The notes under the pieces are model-generated. The model was given only the letters and a program-made list of their open reading frames with translations. It ran no database searches and was not told the origin of the DNA. From the NCBI GenBank assembly GCA_946902875.1, contig OX336343.1:2456754-2520753 (forward strand): a stretch of 64,000 bases of DNA. Reading direction: 5' to 3'. The DNA comes from Nematopogon swammerdamellus (lineage: Eukaryota > Arthropoda > Insecta > Lepidoptera > Adelidae). The position numbers and the translations under genes are program-made. Positions 53,550-64,000 of the stretch are shown here, piece by piece. Each line of letters begins with the position of its first letter. Position 1 is the stretch's first letter.

Positions 53550-54000
53550 TTTTTTTTTTTTTATTGCTACCGATCTGGGTGGCTCTGTCCGAGGTCGCAA
53601 CCTCAGGCGCAGCCAATTTCACCCCCGAGGAGGTACCAGTCCGGCTTGGAGGTGGACTAATGTTGCTGGGGAAAGGCTATTAACCCACGATTTGAAGATC
53701 TGTGGATTGTAGGAGTGGGGGAAGATATTTCCTGGGAGCCCGTTCCACACCTTTGCAGTGCGGCACAAGAACGATTTAGAGAATCGTGCAGTTCGAAGAA
53801 CTCTTCTGTCGACTACAAACGGGTGTTCCGCGAGAGTATGGCGGGTTTGGCGAAGGCGAACAGGAGGAGGGAGGAGTGATAAGGGAAGCAAGATCGTCAG
53901 AGCAGCGGGCATAGTAGTACCGATAAAACAGGCTCAATGACCCAACGATACGTCTGTGCTTTAGAGGTTGAAGGTCCTTTGTGAGTACGTAGCTCATTAC
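53550..54000 (-). pseudogene. LINE 3' fragment
   Basis: The minus strand encodes HPFVVDRRVLRTARFSKSFLC, KVWNGLPGNIFPHSYNPQ, and upstream, in another frame, LKHRRIVGSLSLFYRYY. T-run at 53550-53562 is the poly(A) tail. Related to 34150 and 58130. Confidence 0.85.
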
Positions 54001-54134
54001 ATCTCGTTATATTTTAAATATACATAGCGTCACGCCTTTTTCCCGGTGGGATAAGCAGCTATACTATTTTAAATAAGTTTTTATTTAATTTGAATCCTTG
54101 TTTATTATTAGAACCTGTTTTAATATCAGGAATA

Positions 54135-54632
54135 AAAAAATCTGTCAAGTGTGAGTTTTACTCGCGCACGGAGGTTTCCGTATCTATCCGCTAACAATAA
54201 TATCCGCCTATCCGCTCAGGTGGCATGGACTTAGAATTTTAATTTCGAAGATAATATGTAGGACGATCGGAGAGAAGCCTCAACGAGGTCGATGGCAATT
54301 GACGATGGGAAAATGACAGCACCTCAATGAGGTCGTTGGCAATTGAGCGGCTATCTTTTGTCTTTCAACAATGCAATTTATAAAAGCCTGTGGCGCCATC
54401 TATTATTCAGTAGCGTGACTAATTAATTTTTCGCACGTTTGTTGTATGAGAGTTTTTTTATTATTTGTTGTTATATCCGCCATAGTAACACATATTCTGT
54501 GAAAATTTCAACGGGCTACGCTATTACGGTTCAAGAGATACAGCCCTCGGACAGACGGACGGACGGACGGACAGACAGACGGCGGAGGCTTAGTAATAGG
54601 CTTCCGTACGGGATACGGAAACCTAAGAATAA
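54135..54632 (+). repeat. GACG repeat copy with a 130-bp insertion
   Basis: Like 44950-45315 but carrying extra sequence at about 54215-54345 that includes a duplicated CAA(C/T)GAGGTCG(A/T)TGGCAATTGA motif. Confidence 0.75.
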
Positions 54633-54820
54633 AACTATTTCGTTCTGTTTTTATAAATGATATAATCAGAGGAGGCAAAGCTGCTCGCGAAAGACATCGG
54701 GATGTCCCTGCATGTACACTGCTTCAGCCTTCAGGAGAACAAGGTTCGCTCGAGTTCCTGAGGCAGCGTATCAGTGTGGCCATCCAGCGAGGCAACGCCG
54801 TTAGCGTCCTCGGAACAGCA

Positions 54821-54944
54821 GGTCTATTCTTGTAAATTCTGACAGCGGAATCAGCGCTGATGTGGCGCTGAGAGCCGCTTTGGTAAGTGGCTCTCAGCGC
54901 CACAACAGCGCTGATTCCGCTGTCAGAATTTACAAGAATAGACC
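54821..54944. repeat. Hairpin, 56-bp arms with one mismatch
   Basis: Arms 54821-54876 and 54889-54944 are inverse apart from one base (T/A); loop of 12 nt. Starts GGTCTATTCTTGTAAATTC. Confidence 0.9.
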
Positions 54945-55620
54945 CTCAGTACCCACATCGTCCCACCTGGAGGAAGGTATTAATATTATATTAGGTTTGG
55001 TATAGATTATAGTTTTTTTTTTTATCTCACAATATGGTTAATTTGAATAATAAAGATGGATTAGTAGTTTAATTATAGAGAAAGTAAGGGGAAATATATT
55101 TCAAGTTTTTTATGGAAACTGACATGTTGACTACGGAATCATAAAACGCATTAAATTAAATTAAACACAATACTCAGCTCATGATCTAAATTCTGTTACG
55201 CAAAGAAGAAAGTTCGTACCTACGTCTGGGGTATTAATTTATGTCATTACGCGCGTAAGCCGAGTAAATCGTGTTTGTTTGTTCTGGTGGCAATTGCAAA
55301 AGTTATATTCGCCCCAAGACGACGCGTCGCGTGTTCGCGACGCGTCGTAGTACTCGCCAAGTTTTACCTATTTCGTTAACGAGTAGCGCACGGGCCTATG
55401 AGAATTTCGGGCTAAATGTTACATAGATTAAAAATACTTATTGCTCTAAAAAAAACATTGAACCGACTTCAAAAAACAACCAGAACTTAAAAGTGTTAAA
55501 TATTAATATATTGATTCATATTCGGATCCTTGAGTTGAAGGCGGTACAAAAGCACAAAAGGGATCCATCTATATATTTTCACGTGTGTAAATTTTCAAAC
55601 AGCTAGTTAGAAACGAATAC
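54945..55620. other. No gene recognised
   Basis: Includes a perfect short palindrome GACGCGTCGCGTGTTCGCGACGCGTC-type motif at 55321-55346 and repeat debris with ACCGACTTCAAAAAAC at 55462. Confidence 0.45.
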
Positions 55621-55629
55621 TCACCTACC

Positions 55630-56065
55630 GACTCCGGAATGCAGCACTGGATAAGATTCAATCAGGTGAAAATTTTGTCCACTGAAAAACGACTCTTTCA
55701 ACGCATCATCCGTGAGTCCATCGACATCTCGAAGCATGCCAACTTCAACAGAGAAGACTCCTACAGGCTGTCTCCGGTATGGAATCCCGCACTCGCCCCT
55801 CTGAAGAGCGGCAGGTCTGGCAGTGTGCACCAGCAGCAGCTGGAAGACACTGTCAGTACATTCTGTTCCTCGGCGGAGATGCGGAACGCAGCCCAAGCCG
55901 AATTGGTGCCTACCCACAGCTGTTAATACAATCTTCGCAGCCGCTCGTGTTTTACAGGCTGTGCTCTGCTAACCGCGGGCCCGATCGCAGCCAGGCACTC
56001 GCCCTGAGGATGGACTGCACGCGACGACAGTCCGAAACGTCGTCAACCATAGTGCCCGCGAATTT
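55630..56065 (+). pseudogene. Penelope-like element remnant
   Basis: Frame 55639-55806 gives STEKRLFQRIIRESIDISK, NFNREDSYRLSPVWNPAL, the end of the GIY-YIG endonuclease region of Penelope-like elements. Further on (about 55980-56045) GATGGACTGCACGCGACGAC AGTCCGAAACGTCG matches the conserved piece that usually follows in these elements. The RT is missing. Confidence 0.65.
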
Positions 56066-56636
56066 CAATTCAACCATGGTAAGGCAAAAACCAACCATAT
56101 GAATATCCATGGTAGACTAAAAGTATACTCACCTACTGCCTGACTCGGTGGAAGAACCGTGCCAAGATGAGAGGTGGCTAGCAGATAAATTCTCTATCTA
56201 CATATAGCATGATTACTAGACCGAGCCGATTATATTCAGTAAAGCAGCTTTGTGCTGTCTTAATAGTGCTTAGAAGTCGTCGCTTAGTGATAATAAGCAT
56301 AGCTTCTATAACTGCCAGTCAGGTCTAGATTCGGCCTGAACTTGGCGGGATATCTAACGGCTAAACCCAACATAGATTAAGTCGTTCGGTCGGAGCATGT
56401 TGTGGCCGCGGGCCAGGTCGCGTCGCCGTGGATCCATGAATCTTCCGTGGACGTGCATTAGCAGATCTGTACCCTTATCACGAGATTTAACCTACACTGT
56501 GTACTACTCTACGCCGTGTTCGCAAATCTATCACTAGAGGCGCTGCTCCATACAAAATGATGCGGGGTACTGTTTGTTCCGTACGTACAGTACGTACGTT
56601 CTGTTTTTTAAACCGTAATAGCCGTATCAATCAAAA
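56066..56636. other. No gene recognised
   Basis: A SINE-C scrap (CTCGGTGGAAGAACCGTGCC at 56145) and otherwise unassigned sequence. Confidence 0.4.
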
Positions 56637-57365
56637 CTAATAATAAATCTGTAAGGGATTATCATGGAGTAAGTTACTTTGTTTTATGAGATACTGAGTT
56701 TGTAGACTCTATATTATATGATACTAAAACTAAATTGGCTATTTTTTCAGAAATCTTTTCTGTATGTGTGTATGTTCCTCCATAACTCTTAAGCCGATCA
56801 TCCGAATTCGATTAAACTTAGCACAAGCACATTTAGCTATACGAGACACAGGATAGGCTGAATAAAATTCAGTTCCGGTTACGCTAGGATGTGGCTCTCA
56901 TACAAAACGCCATCTATGGCGCGTTTATGAAATAATGCTTCATATTAGTTAAAATTCATGATTAGTTAAAATGCTTCATACTCTATTCTTTTTGGTTTCT
57001 TCTATGGGAATCACCGTGAATTTTTTACTTTTTATTATTTTTTATTTGTTGTTATATCGGCCATAATAACACATGTCATAATAACATTTCAACGGGCTAC
57101 CTATTACGGTTTAAGACATACAGCAAACTTCTCTGATCTGTGCATACAGCCCTCGGACAGATGGACGGACAGAGAGACGGACAGTCAGACAGACAGACAG
57201 ACAGACGGCGTAGGTTTAGTAATGGTTTATTGTTTATTGTATAATTTCATCCATTGGTAGGTAACCTACGCTTGGACATGTCGAAAATCCGCCAGTTCTA
57301 AATTCAATGCGAAGAAGAACTGACAAACAAATAATAGCGTCCCGTACCGGATACGGAACCCTAAA
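56637..57365 (+). repeat. Repeat E joined to a GACG repeat
   Basis: Repeat E at 56637-56910, GACG repeat at 56912-57365 with microsatellite 57158-57207 and an insertion of about 95 bp at 57225-57330. Confidence 0.75.
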
Positions 57366-57607
57366 AACGTATTTCATTGCTTGTTTACTCCACGGTGAGT
57401 CGTGTCTGCGACGGACAGGGGAGTCGGCGGCGGGTCACTCGATTAGCCCTCGGGCAGGAGTGCCTTTCGTGTCAGCACTCACCGCCCCTCCCCGCCCCTT
57501 CCGCCCCTTCCCGGACTACCTTTGGTAAACATGTAGAGGGATCGTTGCGAAGAAACTCTATAGGTACGGCTAAAACTGCGAGAAACGTTGCGCTGTAATT
57601 TACCTGG

Positions 57608-58085
57608 AGGTCTACTTTTTTTTTTTTTTTTATGGAAACTGACACGGTGATCAGATCACCCTAGATCTGTGATGTCAGCCCATAACACCGGGTGAACTTG
57701 GTGCCACGTCAGTGCATCCCTTCGGTCGTGCCGGCCACACTGAACTGGGCAGGCATTCTCTAACGTCCTACCGTCAACGTCGGTGACGCTGACTAGTTAT
57801 ATCTCTGTCTAGTTCATATAATTAGACAGAGACATAACTAGTCAGCGTCGCCGACGTTGACGGTAGGACGTTAGAGAATGCCTGCCCTGGACGGAAAACA
57901 CAAACTATTTACATAGCCGTTTCGACCGACCTTTCATTCAGTGCGGTGGTACCAACCCGGGTGGTTTAAACCCTACCACCTAGTAATATAAGAAGGGAGT
58001 AATATCCCTTAGTCGCCTTTTACGACATACACGGGCAGAGATGCAGTGGGGCTAATCTTTTAAGGTACCGGCCCCACACGGTACT
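57608..58085 (-). mobile_element. SINE-A, full body, split by a hairpin element
   Basis: T-run (57613-57631), reversed SINE-A to GTACCGGCCCCACACGG. Interrupted at 57748-57886. Confidence 0.85.
57748..57886. mobile_element. Hairpin element, 139 bp, CTG duplication
   Basis: Arms of about 64 bp (2 mismatches), loop of 11 nt. Comparison with uninterrupted SINE-A (CTGAACTGGACGG, 16529) gives a 3-bp duplication CTG (57745-57747 and 57887-57889). Confidence 0.85.
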
Positions 58086-58129
58086 CTTTCCATTCGTCCA
58101 ACTAGCATCCCCTATTCCCTGCCACCCGT

Positions 58130-58432
58130 CCTATCTCCGCACGACTAGTCGCAGAGAGACTCAGCACCCTTTTGTTGTTGACATCGGGCTTTTGAGAACC
58201 TATCGGTTCTCTAAATCGTTTCTTTGTCGCACCGCTAGCGTGTGGAACTTTCTTCCGGCGAGTGTATTTACCGAATCCTTTAACTTGGGTGTCTTCAAAC
58301 GTCAGCCTAGCAACAGTCCGCAAATCTGCTGGCATGGCACCTAAATGAGCGTGGTTTCGCAGATGATTTTGGCTCTGTCGACTGCACAGTTGGTGTCTCG
58401 GCACAGCCACCCATGTTGGTTTACATAAAAAA
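58130..58432 (+). pseudogene. LINE 3' fragment
   Basis: GAGACTCAGCACCCTTTTGTT ... TTCTTCCGGCGAGTGTATTT ... CACCCATGTTGGTTTACATAAAAAAATA; the same family as 34150, opposite strand. Confidence 0.8.
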
Positions 58433-58524
58433 ATACCGCATCAAAATCTGTTTCGTGGTTCCGGAACATACATACAGACACACAGACAGACAGACCTTCC
58501 CTTTTATAAGAACGCTACTTGATG

Positions 58525-58640
58525 TAAGGTCGCTTGAAACGGATATGTAAATAGTTCATGTTTTCCGCCCAGTTCAGTGTAGCCGGCACGACCGAAGGGA
58601 AGCACTGACATGGCACCTAACTCACCAAGGTGTTAGCGAT
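58525..58640 (+). mobile_element. SINE-A fragment
   Basis: TAAGGTCGCTTGAAACGGATATG ... CCTAACTCACCAAGGTGTTA. Confidence 0.75.
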
Positions 58641-59870
58641 TACGCGTCCTCTATGCTTCGTTATCCCATAAAGCCTTCCCCCTCCCCCTCCCCCCGCCCC
58701 GAAGGTAGGCACAGCCTTCAACCGGAGCCTCCGTCCGGTCCCGCCGCCTAATCCGATCGCAAATTACGTGTCGTGCCTCGTTGATACCAGCTTATAATGG
58801 AAAGTATTAAAATTACTGAAAAATTTCGGGTATTTTAGGCAAAGACCGTACCAAACAAAATACTCTCAGTGCGCACGTTCGTGGCCTCTGCGGGCCGAGG
58901 CACGGGCGAGTGCGGGTGGGGTGTCTAGACTCTAGACCCTCGGCTCGCGTCTCCCCACCCCCGCGCGCCTACACATTTAGTGTCGCCAGGCCTCACGCAC
59001 TCTATGTACTTGCGCGCGCTAACTACCTACCGCCCGACGACGGGCCGCCGGAGATCTATTTCAGTGGAAATTCGTCAGCCGCGCGAAGTATACATAGACG
59101 CTCGCCCACGCAACTGCGCGCAGCTACAAAGCAATAACCACTTTACACTCGAGATTTGGTGGACGGTTAACGTCCGTCTTTATTAAATAAAAATAAAATG
59201 ACTAACTTGCATGTTTACCTAGTAGAATTGAACTGCATGTAGGGTAAATTCCAAACCCTTAAATTTTAATGACATCAAAAGAAAAAGGGGACTGGAGTAG
59301 GTCATTTCACTCCCTAGACCTAGACAGCACTATAATTGCCAAATCTCCCCATACTCACTGTCCATGGAGTTTTTATTACAATTTTAAATTTTTGTATGAA
59401 AAAAAAAATAGCGAATTTCGATTTGAGTGATAAGGATTTTTTTCTTCTAATAATGAGTACTTTCCTGAAGTTTCTCAAGCCTATTCTGAAACACCCTGTA
59501 TAATACGCTGGCGCCTCCACGATCTCCATCCTTTCTGCGAATCTCTAAAAACCTATCAATTTTCGCCCTTTCATTCCTTTCACGACCCATCGAATCCGTC
59601 CATCATAGTAATCTGCGAAGCCACGAACAGCCTCCGTTGTCGAACGCCTTAAGGCGCGTCTAGTATTAAAATGGATGATTAATATCCGTAAGTAATACCC
59701 TTAAGCTCTCACGTCCGCCCGGCTCGAGGGAGGAGCGCCTTAATTGAGTCCTCTGGTGACAGTGGCAGAGAATACGAACCACAGAAGCAGCAGTGCGACT
59801 GTGTATAAGTTTTGTATATGTTTGTGTCTAACGACGCTCATGGAGTTGCGAATGCCATGCTGACCTATAT
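58641..59870. other. GC-rich block then AT-rich, possibly single-copy
   Basis: 58640-59110 is GC-rich with C-runs (58676-58702) and many CpGs, unlike the rest of the window apart from the U2 element. Open frames (58910-59137) lack recognised motifs. Could be an old promoter region; no evidence of a gene. Confidence 0.35.
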
Positions 59871-59874
59871 ATAT

Positions 59875-60085
59875 ATAATTTTCTATTGAAAGCGCGGCAT
59901 ATGGCGCCGAACCACCCATAAGGTGTCTACCGACGCCCATGGACGTTCCGTCGTACGCGGGGGTTACGAATGCCACGCCGACCTGACAGGTCCCTATTCA
60001 CGCCTTTCTTGAAGGACCCGAGACTGTACTTGGGGGGAAATATGTGAGCAGGGACAGCGTTCCAGAGTTTACCAGTTATGTGGAT
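59875..60085 (-). pseudogene. LINE 3' fragment
   Basis: TATTGAAAGCGCGGCATATGG ... CGAACCACCCATAAGGTGTC ... GACCCGAGACTGTACTTGGG ... GTTCCAGAGTTTACCAG. Confidence 0.8.
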
Positions 60086-60089
60086 GAAA

Positions 60090-60340
60090 GATTTTTTTTA
60101 TTGTAATCCGGTATGGGTGGCAGAGTCAGAGGTGCCAAAGCACATACTCTCGATGCCGACCTCGAGCACAGTCACCCAGTTTAGGTGCTTTAAAAATTCA
60201 GAGGAAATCTGTGGAACGTTTCTTTTCCACCTCCTCTCTGCTTGCGGTGTGATGCCTGGCCTGTACAACAAAGAGTGCTGTATCCAGCACTCTTCGGTCC
60301 CGCGGTAATTTTCTATTGGAGCTGATGACGTCATCGAGTG
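60090..60340 (-). repeat. SINE-B tail and unassigned LINE-like piece
   Basis: 60091-60165 is a reversed SINE-B tail (GTAATCCGGTATGGGTGGC). 60166-60334 has a minus frame without a clear motif; it may be another LINE tail. Confidence 0.5.
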
Positions 60341-60469
60341 CTCTCTTTCTGCTGAATCAGTGGAACTTGCTTGGTTCGTTAGATGTCCTCTCTAAAGATT
60401 TTCCAATTTGTATAATTTATCGTTTAAATTGTCGTTCAATTGAATTAATAATTACTTGGGTTTTAAGAG

Positions 60470-60775
60470 AATTAAATGTCTAGGAAGGATATGGTGCCGT
60501 TCATAAGGGCGACAGGCTAGCCACTTCTCACCTTGGCACGGTCCTTCCACCGAGTAATGTAGCAGGCTAGAACGATGAAAAAGTGTTCTTTGTAGCAGGT
60601 GGGTCTTCGTGCCTTACTTGCTGTTTGATATTTATCTTTTCCTAAGACTTTGCTGGTCTGTGGTGGTCGGTGTTGTGCTGTAATTTACAAGAGTACTTGG
60701 AGCGTAACATCGACTACTCTGGTTACCCCGATCGTCGGGATACAGCGTGCGTTATTACGATACAGGGTTACCACG
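60470..60775 (+). mobile_element. SINE-C copy
   Basis: AAGGGCGACAGGCTAGCCACT to CGATCGTCGGGATACAGCGTG, with a 30-bp internal duplication near 60565-60605 (GTAGCAGG twice). Confidence 0.8.
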
Positions 60776-60814
60776 ATACAGTCGTAAATTAATGTTTTAA
60801 ATTATATATAAAAA

Positions 60815-60985
60815 AAAACCCGACGCTGAAAAAGTCAAAAATAATTTCCGTTTACTTAAAGGAGTCGGGGGACCGCTAAGTAAATACGCGCGCAGCTCTG
60901 AGTTTTTTTATTTTATTTGCTTAGCTTTCCCCGACTCCTTTAAGTAAAAGGACATTATTTTTTGACTTTTTAAGGGTCGAGGGTT
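60815..60985. mobile_element. Palindromic MITE, family copy 3
   Basis: AAAAAGTCAAAAATAATTTCC ... CTTAAAGGAGTCGGGG on the left, inverted on the right to GACTTTTTAAGGGTCGAGGG. Confidence 0.8.
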
Positions 60986-61236
60986 TTTCAAATTTGAAAT
61001 TTAAATTTTTATTTCAAATTTTAAAAACAAAAACGGTCCGGTACGACGGATACGGAACCCTAATACGAAATACAACACAAACACTAATCAGCATTCTACC
61101 ATTTCCAACAACAAGGCATTCTTCAGCTGTATTATTTTAATAATTGCAAAGTGCAAATGCAATGCGCATTTTCATAAATTCAGCTGGTCGGGACTCGGGA
61201 CTCGGGAGTAGTCGAGGAATCCTTCCTTCCTTACCT

Positions 61237-61449
61237 ATAATAAAATCCAACGTCTGGCTTTCTGTCTGTCTGAGTGTCTGTCTGTCCGCTTATAACTCGA
61301 GAACCACTGAACCGATTTTAATAAAACAAAATTCTACGGATAGCTTGATTCTTCCCATCAACTATAGGCTACTTACTATCACGCTAAATGGCTTATGAGG
61401 TTAGCAGTGACGTGAAATATGAGAGCGGGCGGAGCCGCGGGCACAGCTT
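61237..61449 (+). mobile_element. Short Helitron-like repeat, second copy
   Basis: CCTATAATAAAATCCAACGTC ... GGGCGGAGCCGCGGGCACAGCTTGT; the CTAG end is changed to CTTG. Confidence 0.6.
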
Positions 61450-61835
61450 GTATATAAAGGGTGACTGGAAATTCGATCTATTCCTTGAAAGGGGTTATAC
61501 TAGAGGTTATTTGGAACAATTTAACCCCCATCAACTGGGGGTCGGAAATGAGCTGTGTTTGAGATATCAGGGTTTTAAATTTTTTTTTCTGACGACTAAT
61601 AAAATGAAAGTTGTAAAACAATATCCTTATTTTTGGGCACTCCATTGATATTTTTCTGAAAGAATTTCCAGTCACCTTTGTGTAAGTATATAGTGAAAGC
61701 TACACAAAAACTAGATTTATTTTGTAGACCGTACCTACAGAATGAAATATGAAGTACCGTTTGCAAATTCACTGCATATTTTACGAACATAACGCCCGAC
61801 GCTGTTTTAACGTAAATGCATTTAATATTTTATTT

Positions 61836-62250
61836 AAAAACCGGCCAAGTGCGAGTCGAACTCGCGCACCGAGGGTTCCGTATCGCCACGCCATGGTCAG
61901 CGCCACTCACGCCATCTATGGCGTGTTTTATGAAATGTTTCATATTAGTTAAAATTCATGATTAGTTAAAATGCTTCATACTGTCTTCGGTAGATGGGGC
62001 GCCTACACTATTTAGTTTCTTGTATGGGGACTCCGTGATTTTTTACTTTTCCTTATTTTTATTATTTGGTGTTATATCTGCCATAATAACACATATTCTG
62101 TGAAAATTTCAAGGGGCCACCTATTACGGTTCAAGAGATACAGCCCTTAGACGTCGCCTTAATACTTTGGCAAATGTGGTGGCCACATAACACTGATTAC
62201 TCTGCTTACCCCGATTGTTGGGATGCAGCGTGTGGTATGTTATGTAGGTA
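61836..62250 (+). repeat. GACG repeat followed by SINE-C scrap
   Basis: AACCGGCCAAGTGCGAGTCG (61839) to GAGATACAGCCCTTAGACG (62150); then SINE-C 3' end CACTGATTACTCTGCTTACCC (62190). Confidence 0.75.
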
Positions 62251-62279
62251 ACCGTCCTGCCACTCCGGCCAACTTAATC

Positions 62280-62600
62280 GATCAATGAAACCGAAAAAAC
62301 TATTTAAAAAAATATAAAAACCGAATTCAAAAATGTATGAAATAAAAAAAAATGGAACCCTGGTTGCAGACGGTCGGTTATTTTTGCTTGCTTTAGCACC
62401 GCCTTCAACTCTAGGGTTAGATTTTTTTCATTTCATACATTTTTAAAAGGCGGTTTTTATATTTTTTTAAATAGTTTTTTATTTCACAGTTTTTTTTAGT
62501 AATTTTTTGCTATTAATGTACTCGCTTTCCAATCCGATCTTGACCAAATTAAAATGGGACCACACGGGAAGCACCAACTTTCAAATAAAAAAAGAATTTT
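62280..62600. repeat. Palindromic AT-rich repeat
   Basis: Same family as 12640-13060: inverted AAAAATATAAAAACCG/CGGTTTTTATATTTTTT and CACCGCCTTCAACTCTAGGG. Confidence 0.7.
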
Positions 62601-63409
62601 CAAAATCGGTTTACCCAGTCGAAAGTTCTGAGGTAGGTAGGTAGGTAGGTAAAAAAAAAAATACAGTCGAATTGGAAAGCTCCTCCTTTTTTGTCGTCGG
62701 TTAAAAAAATAAATAAATAAACTTTAGCGTGTGCATAATTTGCCTGCAACTGCAACACATCCAAACCGCGTACCATCAAGCACATCACGCAACAGGGAGC
62801 GGCGCAGTCGGCAGCGGAAATAGTGTTTAAAATTTGCATAGTTTGACCGCGCGCGCGGCGACTTGAGTCGCACAGGTGTAATGAGAATTTACAACGTGCT
62901 CGGTCTGGGCTGTAAGCGCGCTTGTCCATTGTACAATATCACCTACCGGCGGCGCCTCAAGCATGTGATGCAAATTGAGACGTTCGCGAGTTCGTCACGA
63001 CATGTCACATCGCATTGGGTAAAATTTTATTAGAACGAGGTTCCTTATCTCACGTTACACTCCAGACGCTTGGCTAGAGAGCTAGGCTGAAAAAAGTGTA
63101 AGACTTCTACCGTCACGGCATTTGAACACGTTGGGCCTTCCTTTATAATTTTTGTTTTTTTAATTGTTTTGTTATCATCCGCCATAATAACACATATTTT
63201 GTTAAATTCAGCAGAGAATATCGAGGGCATCAAGCTGAAAGGTCGTATGTACGGAATTTTCGAACATGACTTTTTGGGGTGAATCGCCATATTTTAACTA
63301 GTTCTACAACATACTGAAATGGCGTAAACATTGTTTTCCGATTTTTATTCTCCAAACAGTTCTGGTATTCTTTTTTTTGTGTCTATGAATGTATGTATAT
63401 CTTATGAAC
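62601..63409. other. No gene recognised
   Basis: AGGT tetranucleotide run at 62633-62650; the GC-richer part 62750-62960 has no coding features. A short GACG repeat scrap lies at 63160-63200. Confidence 0.4.
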
Positions 63410-63670
63410 TTAAGGCAACTAAGGGGTATGGACAAGATGTCTTATTAAAGGGCGAAAAGGTAGTCACCTCTCACCCTTGACACGGTCGTTCGACAGTCAT
63501 ACAGTACAGTAGGTAACTTTATTTGCCGTTAGACGTCTTGTCCTAGCCTAACATATAATATAAACATGGTGTTCGGTGTTGTGCTGTAAATCACCTACAC
63601 TAGTTCTTGCAGCACAACATCAATTACTCTGTTTACCCCGATGGTCGGGATACAGAGCGATGGTATGTAT
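63410..63670 (+). mobile_element. SINE-C copy, degenerate
   Basis: AAGGGCGAAAAGGTAGTCACC ... GGTGTTCGGTGTTGTGCTG ... GATGGTCGGGATACAGAG. Confidence 0.7.
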
Positions 63671-63952
63671 GCATGTATGTTTTCATAAGTAGTAAATCAC
63701 GTTTAAATCTAAAAAGCTTTCCGTTAATTTTAGTTTCGACGCCGTCAAATGGACAATGGCCCCCAAAACACAGAGATTTCGTCGGACATCATCCCCCTGG
63801 GGGATGCACCGGAGTGTGGCCGACAGAGCAGCGGTATTGCGTAAACTTTTAGAGAGCGACCGGAAGAAATCCAAGTTACTGCTGGTTGCTGTCAAACTAT
63901 GAAACAAAATAAAGATCCTTTTGGAACCACGGTGAGAACACCTGTACCGTAA

Positions 63953-64000
63953 ATAAAGGGTTGACTAGAAGAAAACTCATTTAAGGGGCGAGTGAGTAGC
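63953..64000 (+). mobile_element. CR1-type LINE 3' end, cut by window edge
   Basis: AATAAAGGGTTGACTAGAAG AAAACTC resembles the start of the tails at 32205 and 50750. The 63700-63900 frames before it have no recognised motif. Confidence 0.5.

Noticed and set aside
59034..59186. Host gene exon in the GC-rich block
   Set aside because: No motif, no splice context that I could support, and frames are short.

Overview
This is nuclear DNA from an insect, most likely a moth or butterfly. The evidence is a set of repeats I know from lepidopteran genomes: the motif TCCACTGCTGGACATAGGCC (about 36060), Helitron ends reading GCGGGCAACAGCTAGT, the GGTTCCGTA repeat with GACG/GACA runs, and the CCCCCGACGC repeat (about 46290). 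I recognise no host protein-coding gene. Nearly all the window is mobile elements, nested in one another and in different states of decay, as expected of heterochromatin or a W-like region (inference).

Layout. 358-7874 is a 7.5-kb element with arms of about 1.65-1.7 kb in inverted orientation around a core of broken LINE pieces; its pre-insertion site can be read from another copy of the flanking repeat at about 10230-10345. 8.7-17.5 kb holds SINE copies, a decayed piggyBac-type element (10691-11994), hairpin repeats and AT-rich filler. 17738-22022 is the standout: the first 30-31 nt of U2 snRNA joined to a GC-rich element carrying one intact 1151-residue ORF (18389-21844) with zinc fingers, reverse transcriptase and a restriction-like endonuclease. 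22023-26783 is a minus-strand Helitron carrying minisatellite arms and a captured RT-derived ORF, which is split by a hAT element (22744-25123) with a perfect 8-bp target duplication. 28960-31758 is a second, plus-strand Helitron with the same minisatellite, itself hit by a LINE fragment and a SINE. 32-64 kb is a mosaic of SINEs (tRNA-headed, 5S-rRNA-headed and headless), LINE 3' ends (Jockey/CR1-like, RTE-like, CR1 tails), a Penelope-like remnant, and several MITEs or hairpin elements.

Names used below. SINE-A: body ending in GTCAGTTTCCATAAAA, sometimes with a 5S-rRNA-derived head. SINE-B: tRNA-derived head, body related to SINE-A, tail ending CCGGATTACATAAAA. SINE-C: the repeat containing GGTGGTCGGTGTTGTGCTGT. 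GACG repeat: the lepidopteran GGTTCCGTA repeat; strand + means it reads toward GGAACCCTAAAAA. Repeat E: the repeat starting AATAATAAATCTGTAAGGGA.

Functionally, only the U2-linked retrotransposon looks capable of making a complete protein. The other coding remnants (LINE, hAT, piggyBac, Penelope, RTE) are truncated, frameshifted or stopped. The long inverted repeats and head-to-head SINEs could be sources of double-stranded RNA, but nothing in the sequence proves transcription.
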